A stretch of DNA of 64,000 bases, taken from positions 51,477,298 through 51,541,297 of the forward strand of contig CM055099.1 of assembly GCA_029204225.1 (NCBI GenBank). The letters are read 5' to 3'. This DNA comes from Diphasiastrum complanatum. Taxonomy: Eukaryota > Streptophyta > Lycopodiopsida > Lycopodiales > Lycopodiaceae. Under the pieces are notes generated by a model. That model was not told the DNA's origin. It saw nothing but the letters and a program-made list of their open reading frames with translations, and did not search any database. Made by a program: the position numbers and the translations under genes. The number at the start of each line of letters is the position of its first letter. The stretch's first letter is position 1. Of the stretch, positions 22,340 through 33,387 are shown in pieces.

Positions 22340-22880
22340 AGGCAATCCGGTCGAGATTTTGAATTGGCGGACCCGGTCGAGTTGTGAAACGCAAACCCAG
22401 TCGAGATTTGGATTGACGGACCCGGTCGAGATGTGAAAAATAACAGTCAGTCGATATTTCTCTCTGGACTTGGGGGAGTTTTGAAGTGGTAGGCCCGGTC
22501 AAGATGTTGTGAGAAAATGACGCAGTCGAGAGCTGAAGGAGAATCCCCAGTCGAGATCTGAGGCTCGAGAGTTGGAGATTGAGATAGTAAAAAATCGGTG
22601 CAACTGAGATTTTTAGAGAGGGTGCGGTTGAGATTTCTTTGTCGGGCGTGGTCGAGATGCCACCATTGGGACACAGACGAGATTTCAAATGCAGGGGCCC
22701 CGGTCGAGATCTGAGGCTTCTGGCGGTTGAGAGCTGATCCTTGTAGCTCGGTTGAAAGCTGAGCCCTCTGGCGGTTGAAAGTTGAGCATGGTAGCTCGGT
22801 CGAGAGCTGAGCCTCTCTAGCATTGTCGAAAGCTTAGCATTTCTGGCTCGGTTGAGAACTGTAGCTGCTTCCTCACACGG
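22340..22880. repeat. degenerate tandem array, GGTCGAGAT-type
   Basis: Around eighteen imperfect copies of (C)GGTCGAGAT or GGTTGAGA with spacers of roughly 20-35 bp that often contain GAGGCT or AGCTGAG. A 216-codon open frame on the minus strand (22976-22326) runs through it and merely reflects the repeats. Confidence 0.6.
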
Positions 22881-22979
22881 CTGAAATTGGAGGTGTCCAA
22901 ACTCACGGTTCAAGGAGATTTTAGTGCAAGGAGAAGCTGGAAAGCGTGAAGGAGCATGAAGGAGACGGTGAAGCAAAAT

Positions 22980-23450
22980 GGCTTTGTTGAGATGGAGAAG
23001 AGAATGGCTATGTGAGAGTTTAGGTCAGGTTTGTGGATAGAGCGGTGAGGAATCATGGCATGTGAGAGGTCAGATCTGTGGAGAGGTCGTTTGCTGGTTG
23101 CATTAATCCGCAAGTAGAAAAGAAAATCTAATCCACTCTAGAAAAGCAAGAAAACTATTTTCACATTCCTTGAATCAAACAGATTATGTCTTTCTTTTAT
23201 AATTTGTCTCTAATGTGAAACAATTCGTTAGGATGAAAAGTTGAAGTGCTATAGTTACAAATGCAAATACAATTACTCCAATGTGTTGGCTTGATATAAG
23301 TGCTAGAAGAGAGTTGTTCAGATAATTTCAAAGCTTTGGGATTTCTTTTGAAAACATTTGTTGTTGTTCAAAGGAGTGCTTTGTGCATTGAAACATGTTG
23401 AAAAAAAAGATCATGTCATTGCTACATAGCAACCTCAATTAAGGTCATGT
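22980..23450. other. non-coding stretch before copia D
   Basis: Contains the right copy of the 57-bp direct repeat (23100-23157). The remainder has no open frame and no recognisable LTR end or primer-binding site for copia D. Confidence 0.5.
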
Positions 23451-23454
23451 TGGA

Positions 23455-26400
23455 AGCACAGGCTTACCTCAAGCAACTATTCGTTGTGGAAAGTGAGGAT
23501 GGAATCACTTTTTGAGATGAATGATGTTTTGGATATTGTTTTAGGTTTGGAGGAGAGGCCAGAAAAACAACAAGATCAAATGAGGTATGATAAGAGGGCC
23601 AAGAAGGCTCTACACATTATCAAGATGAATGTTACCAATGAGCTTCTCAAAGAAGTTGGTAAGTGTACTTCATCTAAGGATGCTTGGGATTCATTGAAGA
23701 AGCTTTATGAATCCAAGTCTACTTCTAGAGTGTTGACTCTAAGAAGGAAAATCTTTTCTTGTTTGCAAAAGAATGAAGAAATTCCAACTACTTTTGTTTT
23801 GAGGATGAAAGCATTGAATGATGAGTTGGCTTGCATCGATGAGAGCATTAAGGAAGGAGAGCTTGTTCAAGTGATTCTTAATGGGTTGTTAGATGCTCAT
23901 GATAACATTGTTCAAAGTATTTCTATTCGAAAGACTTTGCCAAGTCTGATAAATCTTCAAGAGATATTGATCAATGAGGAATATAGGCTTTAAGCGAGAG
24001 GTGGATCTACATCGACACTTCAAGAGGATGTTATGTTCACAAAGGGCAAATTCAAGGGCAAAACCAAAAGTAAGTGGTCTAAAGGGCAAGATCAAGTGGA
24101 TGCTTCTTCAAGTGTCAAAAAAAAGGATAGATCAAAGCTCAAGTGGTTCTATTGTGGCATCAAAGGACACTTTGCAAGTGATTGCTACAAAAAGACGAGA
24201 GATCAAGGAGACAAGCAAGGTAATCTAACTCTTGGGGTTTACTCGCAAAATGCCAAACCCCACCAAGAATTTGCTTAGTGTGAGTCAAATGCTAAGTCAA
24301 TGCCTCAAGGTTGAGTTTGATGGGGATGCTTGTATGATCAAAAGGACGGATGTCTTGATTGGAAAAGGTAAAAGGCAAGGGAAGTTGTTCAAACTAGATG
24401 TTTGTGTTATTGCTAACCAAGTTGGATGTGTTGCAAGAGAGAAAATACTTATTCAAGAGGTTTGGCATAAAAGGATGGAACACCTCAACTCCAAGTCATT
24501 AGAGGTAATGGCTAGAAAGAAGGTTGTGATAGGTCTTCCAAGTTCCTTAAGTGGCATCAATCATGATTGTGAGTCTTCTGCTTTGTCTAAGTTACATAGC
24601 TACCTTATACTAAATCTACAAAGCCTTTTCAACTTGTACATTCGGACATTCATGGATTTACTACAATTAGCAATAGTGGAGCTAAAATGTATGTAACATT
24701 CATTGATGATTTTAGTAGATTTTGTTGGATCTATCTATCATAGAGCAAGTATTAAGTGTATGATGTCTTTATCAAGTTCAAGAATGCAAGGGAGAACCAC
24801 TTTTGCACAAGGATCAAGTGCTTAAGGAGTGACAATGGTGGTGAGTACATATCTACCAAGTGCAAGGCCTTTTGTGAGGAGCATGAGATCAAGAGAGAGT
24901 ATACAACATCAAGGACCCCACAACAAAATGGAGTGGCTGAAAGGAAGAATAGGACTTTATGTGAAAGTGCTAAAGCCATGAGGTTAAGTGCTAATCTTGA
25001 CAAACCATTTTGGGATCAAGCTTTGTTGCCAATTTCTTGTGCAATAGGTGGTCGAGTGCTATTTTGGATGGAAGGACACCTTTTGAGATGCTATTCAAGA
25101 GGGGTCCGAATGTCAACTTTCTAAGAACTTTTGGATGCACATGCTATGTCAACATTACTCTTTATGATAGGACCAAGGAGGATCCATCTTCAAGAAGAGG
25201 TATTTTTGCTGGATATAGTAAGGTGAGTAAAGCCTACAAGGTTTACATTCCTTCTACTAACAAAGTGATTGTTGGTAGAGATGTCATCTTTGATGAGGGG
25301 AACATTCCAAAAGTGTCTTCAAGCATGATTGGTAAAGGTGTGGATGGATCTAGCATTCTTGATGGTGATGGAAAGGATCCTACTTTGGATGGTGATGATG
25401 ATGGACCTTCATCAAGTCAAAAGCCAAGGAGAACATCAAGGGAAAGACAAGTACCTTCAAGGCTCACATATGATGAAAAGGGTAAGCAAATCGTTTCTGG
25501 ACATTATGTTGCTTTCCTAACTTTTTTGGATGAACCTACAAGTGTAGATCAAGCAAGGAAAGAAGAGGAGTGGATCCAAGCAATGGATCTTGAGCTTCAA
25601 GCTCTTATGACGAATGGAACATGGAGATTGGTGGAGTTACCCAAGGACAAGAAAGCTAATGCAAATGGATCTTCAAGGTGAAGACAAACCAAGATGGTTC
25701 TATCAACAAGTACAAGACAAGGTTAGTGGCAAAAGGATATGCTCAACAACAAGGGATCTCGACTATGATGAGACCTTTGCACCCGTGGCAAAGATGATAA
25801 GTATTTGAGTCATCATCTCACTTGCTACACTTTATGGATGGAATCTATGGCAAATGGACATTTCAAATTCATTCTTGAATGGTGATCTTGAGGAGAAAGT
25901 GTATATGGAGCAACCCGAGAGCTACATTTCGTCAACAAAGCCAAATCATGTGTGTCTACTACAAAAAAGCTTGTATGGCCTTAAGGAAACACCAAGGAGT
26001 TGGTATGATAAGCTTAACACTTTTTTACTCTCTCAAGGATTTGTTATGAGTGAGTACGATCATTCACTTTATTATAGGTTTGCTGGAAATGATGTTACCA
26101 TCTTTCTAATCTATGCGGATGATATCATCTTGAGTGGTGGAGACAATCAAGATGTGGAGGATATCAAGAGAGCTCTTAAGAAGGAGTTTGAGGTGCATGA
26201 TCTTGGTAACTTGCATTACATTTTGGGAATAGAAGTCATTAGATCTTCTCAATCTACTTTCATTTGTCAAGAGAACTATGCTAATTCTATTCTAGAAAGA
26301 TTTCATATGGTAGATGCAAAAGCTAGTGATATATCTATGGAGTCTCATGTAAAGCTAACTATAAGAGGTAATGAAAGGTCCTTCGAGGACATTACTCTCT

Positions 26401-26830
26401 ATAGGAAGCTAGTTGGTTCACTCATCTATCTAGCCATTACTAGACCAGATCTGAGCTATTTTGTTGGAAGGTTGAGTAAATTCATGCAAGATCCTAGTGA
26501 GGAGCATTGGAAGCTAGGAAAGCGAGTTTTGAGGTACATCATTGGAACTCGACATTTTGGCATATTGTATGAGGGATCATCATCTAATCTTTTTGGATTT
26601 TCAGCCACTATCTCATTGTCATATAGTGAGGCCGAGTACAAAGCTTAATACACATTGCACAAAGGAGATGGTATGGATCAAGAGGATGATCATGGATCTT
26701 CAGTTGCTGGATTTTTCAGAGAGCCCAATCATCTTTTGTGACAATCAATCAGCCCAAAGGTTGGCATATTGAGGTGCAATATCATTTTGTGAGGGAGAAA
26801 GTCATTGCAAAGGATCATATAAAAAACATA
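23455..26830 (+). pseudogene. copia D: gag-pol, LTR-less and decayed
   Basis: Gag (UBN2-type) starts with SSNYSLWKVRMESLFEMNDV and reads to EEYRL (23993). A zinc knuckle follows with its first Cys changed (WFYCGIKGHFASDCYK, 24140-24190). The catalytic part of the protease is deleted: text jumps to NLLSVSQMLSQ. Integrase has KMYVTFIDDFSRFCW, LRSDNGGEYIS and QQNGVAERKNR, then FGCTCYVNITLYDR. Reverse transcriptase shows MDISNSFLNGDLEEKVYM, catalytic YADD near 26112, LVGSLIYLAITRPDLSYFVG, and RNase H is partly deleted (SYSEAEYKA, then IIFCDNQSAQRLAY to 26772). Frameshifts at about 24000, 24600, 25080, 25680 and 25808. No LTRs are recognisable on either side, so both ends are truncated. Confidence 0.85.
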
Positions 26831-26834
26831 GATA

Positions 26835-27590
26835 AATAGATAGGAAATGTAGATTGGTCAAACAGAAAAGACATATACAACATGTTTCTCTCAAAATAAA
26901 AAATCAATTGGGTTGCAAGTGTATTGAGCACCCATTAACCCTAAATTAGAAAAAAAAACCTCAAAAACAGTCGCTAAGTGGCACTCCTAAATCCTAAATG
27001 TATGAGGTTTATACAACGAAAAATGCCTCTACATTTCTATTGCAAAAGAGTTCCTAGTCTCGTAGAAATTACCACCATTGGCTTTTCTTTTACAACGTTA
27101 ATGATCGTCGCTTAGCAACATTCACTAAGTGTTGCAAAAGTAGTGATGTTTAAGTGACACCACAACTTTCTATTTCTCCTTGAGAGGTGTTGGCAACACT
27201 TGAATTCCTAAAAGAAGTGCTAATTTATTGCATTAGTACCAATATGTTGTTGAAGAACCAACTACACAACTTGGACCTTGTTGTAGCACTCTAAAAAACC
27301 TCCCAATCTATGTGTAACTGATCACTTGGTAGCATTATTGTGCAAAGAGAAGTTGACATTACTATTACATGTACATGGCAAGAAAATTTATGCACCTTCT
27401 TTGCCCAAGTCTACAAAATAGCATTCTTAGAGGCAAGATCCGGCTCGATCTTAGGGACCTCTATGCATAAAGAAGGAAATTCTTTGTTATGGAAGAATTT
27501 TCTCATCAAAGTTTCAAACCTTCTCTTGAAATGTGAAGGTTATTGCCAGCTTGAAGACTCCACTTTTGGCCGTAGGATCAAGTTTTAACG
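26835..27590. other. non-coding stretch upstream of the H2A gene
   Basis: No domain-bearing frame. Sequence is moderately AT-rich and unique in the window. The last part, from about 27590, belongs to the H2A promoter. Confidence 0.5.
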
Positions 27591-27625
27591 ACCGAGATTC
27601 CTCTCCCACCTAGGCCATAATAAGG

Positions 27626-27630
27626 CCAAT
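27626..27630 (+). promoter_or_regulatory. CCAAT box of the H2A promoter
   Basis: CCAAT at about 140 bp upstream of the TATA box of the histone gene, a usual arrangement for plant histone promoters. Confidence 0.45.
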
Positions 27631-27711
27631 CTATGAATCGGGAGGGAACAAATACAAGCCAGCAGGCAATCTGGGCCATCCACCGAGCCCATTCCTCCAC
27701 CGTCCGATGGC

Positions 27712-27719
27712 GATCCGCG
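27712..27719 (-). promoter_or_regulatory. histone octamer element
   Basis: GATCCGCG on the plus strand is the exact reverse complement of CGCGGATC, the octamer (Oct) motif known from plant core-histone promoters, where it contributes to S-phase and meristem expression. It lies 45 bp upstream of the TATA box. Confidence 0.75.
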
Positions 27720-27763
27720 GCCTCTGCTCTGATTCGTCAGCGATGATCGCAGATTCTCTCCGC

Positions 27764-27772
27764 TTTATAAAG
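27764..27772 (+). promoter_or_regulatory. TATA box of the H2A gene
   Basis: TTTATAAAG about 120 bp upstream of the ATG at 27890 and 45 bp downstream of the octamer element. Confidence 0.75.
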
Positions 27773-27889
27773 CCGTCGTCTTCACTATTTCGTCTCTGAA
27801 GCAAAATTTTTCTCCCTTTCAATCGATTGATCCACTCATTTCTTCGACGATTGATCAGAGATCTGTGTGCAGATCAGATTTGTGAAGAT

Positions 27890-28739
27890 ATGTCGGGAGG
27901 AAGAGCTAAGGCCAACAAGAAGAAGGCTGTATCCAAGTCCACAAGGGCTGGATTACAGTTCCCTGTTGGAAGACTTGCGAGATATCTGAAAAAGGGAAGA
28001 TATGCCCAGCGTGTAGGCGGTGGGGCTCCGGTTTATCTGGCCGCTGTTTTGGAGTATCTGGCTGCTGAGGTAGAATCCGCCTTTGGGCTTTGCTCTGTTG
28101 CTCTTGATCTGTTTTGGTGGTGTGAATTATGTTTTTGCTGGGGCTTTTTGGCTGCTGAAGTAGGAGCTTGTTTTCTGATCTGTTTTGTTGGTGAGAATCT
28201 AGATTTTGCGGTAATGATGAGACTGATTGGGAGGCTTTCTTTTTGGCTGCTGAAGTAGGAGCTTGTTTTCTGATCTGTTTTGTTGGTGAGAATCTAGATT
28301 TTGCGGTAATGATGGGACTGATTGGGAGGCTTTCTTTTTGGCTGCTGAAGTAGGAGCTTGTTTTCTGATCTGTTTTGTTGGTGAGAATCTAGATTTTGCG
28401 GTAATGATGGGACTGATTGGGAGGCTTTCTTTTTGGCTGCTGAAGTAGGAGCTTGTTTTCTGATAATCTAGATTTTGCGGTAATGATGAGACTGATTGTG
28501 GTTTGTGGTAGGTGCTGGAGCTGGCTGGGAATGCAGCCCGTGACAACAAGAAAAACAGGATCATTCCTCGGCATATTCAGTTGGCTGTGAGGAACGACGA
28601 TGAGCTTGGGAAGCTCCTGTCACGCGTCACTATTGCTTATGGTGGTGTTCTTCCTAACATACATTCAGTGCTCTTGCCTAAGAAGACTGGAGCCACAGGA
28701 GAGAAGACTCCTACCAAGGCAGAGAAAACCAAGGCATGA
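27890..28739 (+). CDS. H2A: histone H2A, two exons, 135 aa
   Basis: Core histone H2A, which pairs with H2B in the nucleosome. Exon 1 is 27890-28069 (60 codons, [20 protein letters not shown]) and exon 2 is 28512-28739 (75 codons plus TGA). The intron (28070-28511) has GTAGAA and GGTAG/GTG ends and splits [14 protein letters not shown]. Recognition features are [17 protein letters not shown], the H2A signature AGLQFPV, acidic-patch residues (LEYLAAE and NDDEL) and the docking region [12 protein letters not shown]. The tail [19 protein letters not shown] lacks the SQ(E/D) motif of H2A.X and SPKK of H2A.W, so this is a canonical H2A. The promoter has CCAAT, octamer and TATA elements, consistent with cell-cycle control. 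No defects are seen; probably the only fully intact, recognisable host gene here. Confidence 0.96.
28059..28500 (+). repeat. 95-bp tandem repeats inside the H2A intron
   Basis: TTGGCTGCTGAAGTAGGAGC starts at 28148, 28243, 28338 and 28433, an exact 95-bp period; the fourth unit has an internal deletion. A more diverged first unit begins at 28059 in the 3' end of exon 1 (TGGCTGCTGAGGTAGAATCC), so the array grew from the exon 1/donor boundary. Each unit keeps a GT at the position corresponding to the donor (28160, 28255, 28350, 28445). Confidence 0.9.
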
Positions 28740-29474
28740 GTAGTAGATCTTCTATTCTAAATCAATGGTGTCTTTTGGCACCACCAAACACTGAAAGTCG
28801 TTGCTTCTTTATATTTAAGAAACTCTTAAGCATGAGTAAGATCAATATATCTCTAGGTCTGACTGGTGTACAATATGGAGATTATCTTTTGAATTTACGA
28901 TCAGATTCTGCTTCTATATCACTGTAAGATTTCACAGTATGATCGGTGACTTTTTTTTGTGCTTGAATTAGGAAATTTGCTGTATTAGCATTTAGTTGAT
29001 GTTGCTAGCGGAACTGGACATTTGCTCATAGATTGACATCAAAATCAGCCATTAACTCAATTGGTAGTCAAATGTCCTTTCTGTTGCTATGGTTGTATGG
29101 AGTGTATTGCACATGGGATAATGGAAAACGTAGTCACACTAGGGATAGTTCACCTGCACGGAAAAGGAGAATGGCAAAAAGTGGCATTTGCAATTCCAAT
29201 ACGAAACGGATTTTAGTGTACTAGGAGTATGGAAAATGTACACTTTAGATTCTAGACTTTAGAAAGCTTTTGCTTTATAGAAGACTGAGATTGGTAGTGA
29301 CTTACAAGCACATGTACAAGAAAGCCTCTAGATTGAGTTTCTTGGATATACTTGATAGTGTCAGCTAGGGGGGGAAGCAAGATAATGTTGTGAAGGAGGC
29401 AGTGTCTAACATGAGAGTATTCATGATAGAATACAAACAGAAGGCAAAGTATAGGGGAAAATGAGTCATGTTAT
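28740..29474 (+). other. 3' flank of H2A, no further gene seen
   Basis: Presumed 3' untranslated region then unique sequence. Short open frames (for example 29033-29224) have no recognisable features. Confidence 0.5.
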
Positions 29475-29477
29475 TAA

Positions 29478-29864
29478 GGGTGGTTTCACATGAAGTGGGG
29501 GGAAAAGGCCCAAATCCTTTACTTTGATTGTTGGAGCCACTTCAAGAGGCCTCTCCTCATTTCACAAAGAGTGAGAGTTGCCCTTAGGAGGTGGCATTGA
29601 AAGGTGCCAAGGTGGGGTAAGTCAAGATACTAGGGGAGTACCTTGGACCTCTTGGAGTATTGGGGGGTAAGTGGTGGGCCTTCTCTCTCTCCTCCAATGA
29701 AAATCATAAATACCTTATTTGATTTGAATTTAAATAATAAATGCTTTGCCATCCAAATGAAAAGGGGCTTTTACATGGAATGACTTGGAAGGACTTGGGT
29801 TTTCAAATCGGAGGGTAAGTGCAAATTTTGAAATGGCCTTGCACGTTTCCATGTGAAACCACCC
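29478..29864. mobile_element. Tourist/Harbinger-like MITE, 387 bp
   Basis: Terminal inverted repeats begin GGGTGGTTTCACATG at 29478 and, on the other strand, at 29864 (15 identical bases, then partial match). Both sides carry the trinucleotide TAA (29475-29477 and 29865-29867), which is the target-site duplication of PIF/Harbinger-type elements. The interior is non-coding, so it is a non-autonomous element. Confidence 0.8.
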
Positions 29865-30768
29865 TAAGCAAGACAAAGAGACAAAATATACCCTTTAGGT
29901 TATTTGCATTTCACATGCCATGGCCTTGAGATAATTATGAGTTTTCATTTTTGAAATTGTTGAGGTTGGATTCTAATTTGAATTCATGATTCAAATTGTT
30001 TGGTGGTGAGTTGTTTTTTTTTATGAGCTATTTTGATGTGAGATTGGTCATTTTGCTTGTTGAAATTTTGTTTTTTTTTTTGTTACTTTTGGATAATTTT
30101 AAGTGAAAGTATATGATATGGGTTTGTGAAGTTTGATTCATCAATATTCTTGCTAGACAATAGGTTGTAACTTTCTAGTGTTTGGTAACCAGATTGTATG
30201 AGTATGAGGAACCCATTCACTTTTTAACTTATTGGTAGCATAGTGGTTCAAAGACTAGTCATTGATTATCATTTCAAAAGAAGAATTGCGGTTGGCTATT
30301 GTTAGAACTTTCCAGTATCTCTACCTCTTATGATCAATGATCAAACTTTGAAATGCATTGTTGGTTAAATTCTTTGATGGGCTCTTTATAGCCAAATTTT
30401 GTCTTGCTTGTCAATGTTTCACTATTTACAAATATTTTGTGGTTGTTTGAGCCTTCTTATCAACTATCCTATTGACTAGTACTATTCTTATTTTGCACTA
30501 TGGCTATATTTAGCAATACTTATTATTGAGCACATGGGTTACATACATGCAGTACATGACATGTATGTACTATACTTATCAATAGATGTTACAAACATTT
30601 TAGCACCCCAACATAATTGAACATGCAAGTCCACTTGGTGACTATAACCCCTCTTGAATGGACGTGCATATCCTCTTTATGTTGAGCATCTTTTTGATAT
30701 TATGAAAGAATATTCTCATTTTGATTATTAGACAATCAAGAAAATGATTGAAGATATTGATTTTTTTT

Positions 30769-30772
<4 letters not shown>

Positions 30773-30809
<37 letters not shown>
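30773..30809. repeat. (GT)n microsatellite
   Basis: Perfect GT repeat of about 37 bp following a T run. Confidence 0.95.
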
Positions 30810-30810
<1 letters not shown>

Positions 30811-31347
30811 ATTAAAGAACAATTGTCAATTGGTAGCTAAACATTTTTCATTAAATATTTAAATGTTTAGTTATTTTTATTTAAGGTTTGCATTGCAGTA
30901 AGAAGTTAATGAGTCACCCTCTCTCATAAATGCCACTATATGTTATCCTTTCTTCACAAGACAACACTAGAAAGAATAGAAAAATTGAATCTAAGTAGAA
31001 AAAAAAGAATTGATTATTTTTGGAAGTTGGACATTTAAGTCTTTGAAATTAATTTTGGAGCATCTTTCCAATTGTATATCCCTACAAAACTCCCGTTATG
31101 GACTCACAAGGGCACACAACAATTGATTTGAGGCAAAAATCTCAATTCTCTCAATATAGGAAGGAAATTTTTTGGTGTTTGCTAGAATTTCTCTTTACTA
31201 GTTAATTGGTTTTTTTGATTTTTTAATTTCCAAATTGTTGACCCAATTCCAGACTTATTAATCATTATAGTTTTGTATGATTTGTTGTTTAGATTAGTAA
31301 TCCTTGATCTTTGCTTTGGGAGGTACTGATTTTTTTGTTTTTAAGAA

Positions 31348-31434
31348 AATTTAGAGCTACAGTGACAATTATGACAATTTTAGTGGGACTATTTGACTAC
31401 AATTGTCATAATTTTGTCATGGTAGCTCTAAATT
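31348..31434. repeat. 87-bp foldback (inverted repeat)
   Basis: Left arm 31348-31379 starts AATTTAGAGCTAC and right arm 31401-31434 ends GTAGCTCTAAATT. The arms pair almost throughout, with internal AATTATGACAATT against AATTGTCATAATT and a loop of about 21 nt. It could be a small foldback element or a hairpin RNA source. Confidence 0.75.
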
Positions 31435-32189
31435 AGATTGTACTGATATTGATAGGGCATCTTCAAATGATGCTAGAGAGCATGCATGCGAAGTTTATAA
31501 GCATTCCATTTATTGTATGCATCAAAAAGTAGAAAAAACCTTTGAAAAACATGGTTCTTTTTTACTATTTTTCCGGGTTTTTCATTATGTCATGATTCAT
31601 AAAACCCTCATGCAACCATCTATCGAACTTCTAGGCCTCAAATCATCGTGAATCAACCTTTAACAGTTCTGGTTTTGTTATGACATAGCTCTTGTTGTCC
31701 ATTTCTAGCCAAAAACACTAAAAAACAAGAGCCCCTACTTTATCTGTGCATGTGCCCATGCAAGCATACAATATTTCCATACATGCAAGTCATTACTATT
31801 GATACTCTACATCATGTCAATAGTTGTCCTAACCCATGCAATAGCTCCACATGTCATTAATTACATTTTTGGCCTAGTTCAAAACAAAGGGCGTAATTAA
31901 TAATCTCGTACACTCGAGTACATAATATCCATATTTAGGATTATGTATAATCCCACATACAGGACATGAACGTATATGTAAAGTATTTATCAGTGGTATT
32001 TGACGGCTACAAATAAAGCTCTACAAGCACAAAACATTGATTTAAATACAAGAAGTTTATTTACATGAACACAAGAAATTCTAAAACAAACATTTTTTTT
32101 TGCAAATTTCACATTCATTTCTCAAATGCAATTTTAATGCATTAAACATAAAAGCAAAAGAATAATCTATGTGAGCTTATTATAGTGTG

Positions 32190-32690
32190 CCATTTCAGCT
32201 TTGTGCAAAAAGTCAAGACACCTTGTGAGTGCTTACAAGGCAAAAACAAAGTGATTTGAAAGATCCTTGAGCAACTATGAAAAAAGAAAAAGCCTTGATA
32301 TATACACTCCGAGGTGCCCCAAGATGGTGGCAGTTACATGTCACTAGGTCATGCACATGCACTAAATGCCAGATGCCCATTGTGAGATCCAAGTTAAGCG
32401 AGAGAGTGAAATGACTTAACTTGAATTTTACACTGGCATTTAAAGTGTGTGCTTGATTCATGATGAGGTGTGTATTAAAGGCTCACCTCACGAGGAGTAT
32501 TTGGGGTAATCAAGTATATGTAGGGTAGAGCAGTGTGGCATAATGTGATTGGTATGTGGTTTGATTAGCATCTTCCATACATGATAGGACTATAGCCAAC
32601 CACAAGAAGCTTGTGAGGTGCCATTAACAAGATAAATTCCAAACTATATATAAATGTATACTCTATTAGGCTCTCTCTTTTACTACGCAT
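32190..32690. repeat. inverted copy of the unknown gene's promoter (copy 2)
   Basis: Aligns in reverse orientation with 1672-2290 and keeps a TATA box (CTATATATAAATG, 32643-32655). Where the coding start would follow, at about 32690, the sequence instead enters the truncated 3' end of Gypsy-2. The single-copy version of the 141-bp unit is present. Confidence 0.7.
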
Positions 32691-33366
32691 AGGTTTCTGA
32701 TTGAATACGCATTATATGTTCATCTGGAAATTCATTAGAAATGGATTCTAATTGATTTTTTGTTTAGAGGCAGGATATATAGTTGGCATTTTAATGATCT
32801 TTGCCTCTTCTTAGTTCTACTTCATAATTAAACTCATCTAATAATAATACTCATCTAGCTATTCTACTCGAAAGATCAGGTTTATTCACTAAATGTTTTA
32901 ATGCGTAATGATCTACGTGAAAAATAAAAGGGTATCCTAAAAGGTAATGTCTAAATTTCTTTACTGAATAAATCATCCCTAGTGTTTCTCGCTTTGTAGC
33001 AGAATATTTCTTTTATGATGCAGCGAGTTGCCTCCCCGCATAGTAAATTGGATAATCTATATAATGGTCATCTTTCTGACTAAGCACTACACCTATCGCA
33101 AAAGATGATGTGTCTACATATACATGGAACTTTTTAGTCCAATTTGGAGGTCTAACCCCAGTGGCTTCTGCTAATGACTGTTTCAATTGATCAAAAGCTT
33201 GTTGATGGTCTTGTGTCCAATGGTACTCAACAGATTTTTTTAGTAAACCAGTTAAAGGAGTTACTATTATAGCATAATCTTTAATTATCCTCCAATAGTA
33301 ACCTACATGTCCTAGAAAACCTCTAAGCTCTCTTAAATTGGTTGGTTCTAATAATTCTAAAATCAT
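32690..33366 (-). pseudogene. Gypsy-2 RNase H region
   Basis: Minus-strand frame with ILELLEPTNLRELRGFLGHV (RT thumb), FDQLKQSLAEATGVRPPNW, FHVYVDTSSFAIGVVLSQ (RNase H, first Asp) and PIYYAGRQLAAS, then a TAA and KKYSATKRETLGMIYSVKKF, FIFHVDHYALKHLVNKPD, ending near IMRIQSETYA at about 32690. Integrase is absent because the element is cut by the promoter-like repeat. Confidence 0.85.
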
Positions 33367-33387
33367 TTTTATTTTTTCGATGTCGGC

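Larger units (their letters stand above)
29868..32189. other. AT-rich intergenic stretch
   Basis: No recognisable gene. It holds a (GT)n tract (30773-30809) and an 87-bp foldback (31348-31434), described separately. Confidence 0.5.

Noticed and set aside
22326-22976. 216-codon open frame on the minus strand
   Set aside because: It runs through the degenerate GGTCGAGAT array; its repeated STARSLRSRPG-type text mirrors the DNA repeats, and there is no domain, promoter or splice support.
26930-26945. TTAACCCTAAAT as interstitial telomere sequence
   Set aside because: A single CCCTAAA-like unit with no tandem repetition.
29033-29224. Short open frame downstream of H2A
   Set aside because: 63 codons, no motif, no promoter or codon signal; chance frame.
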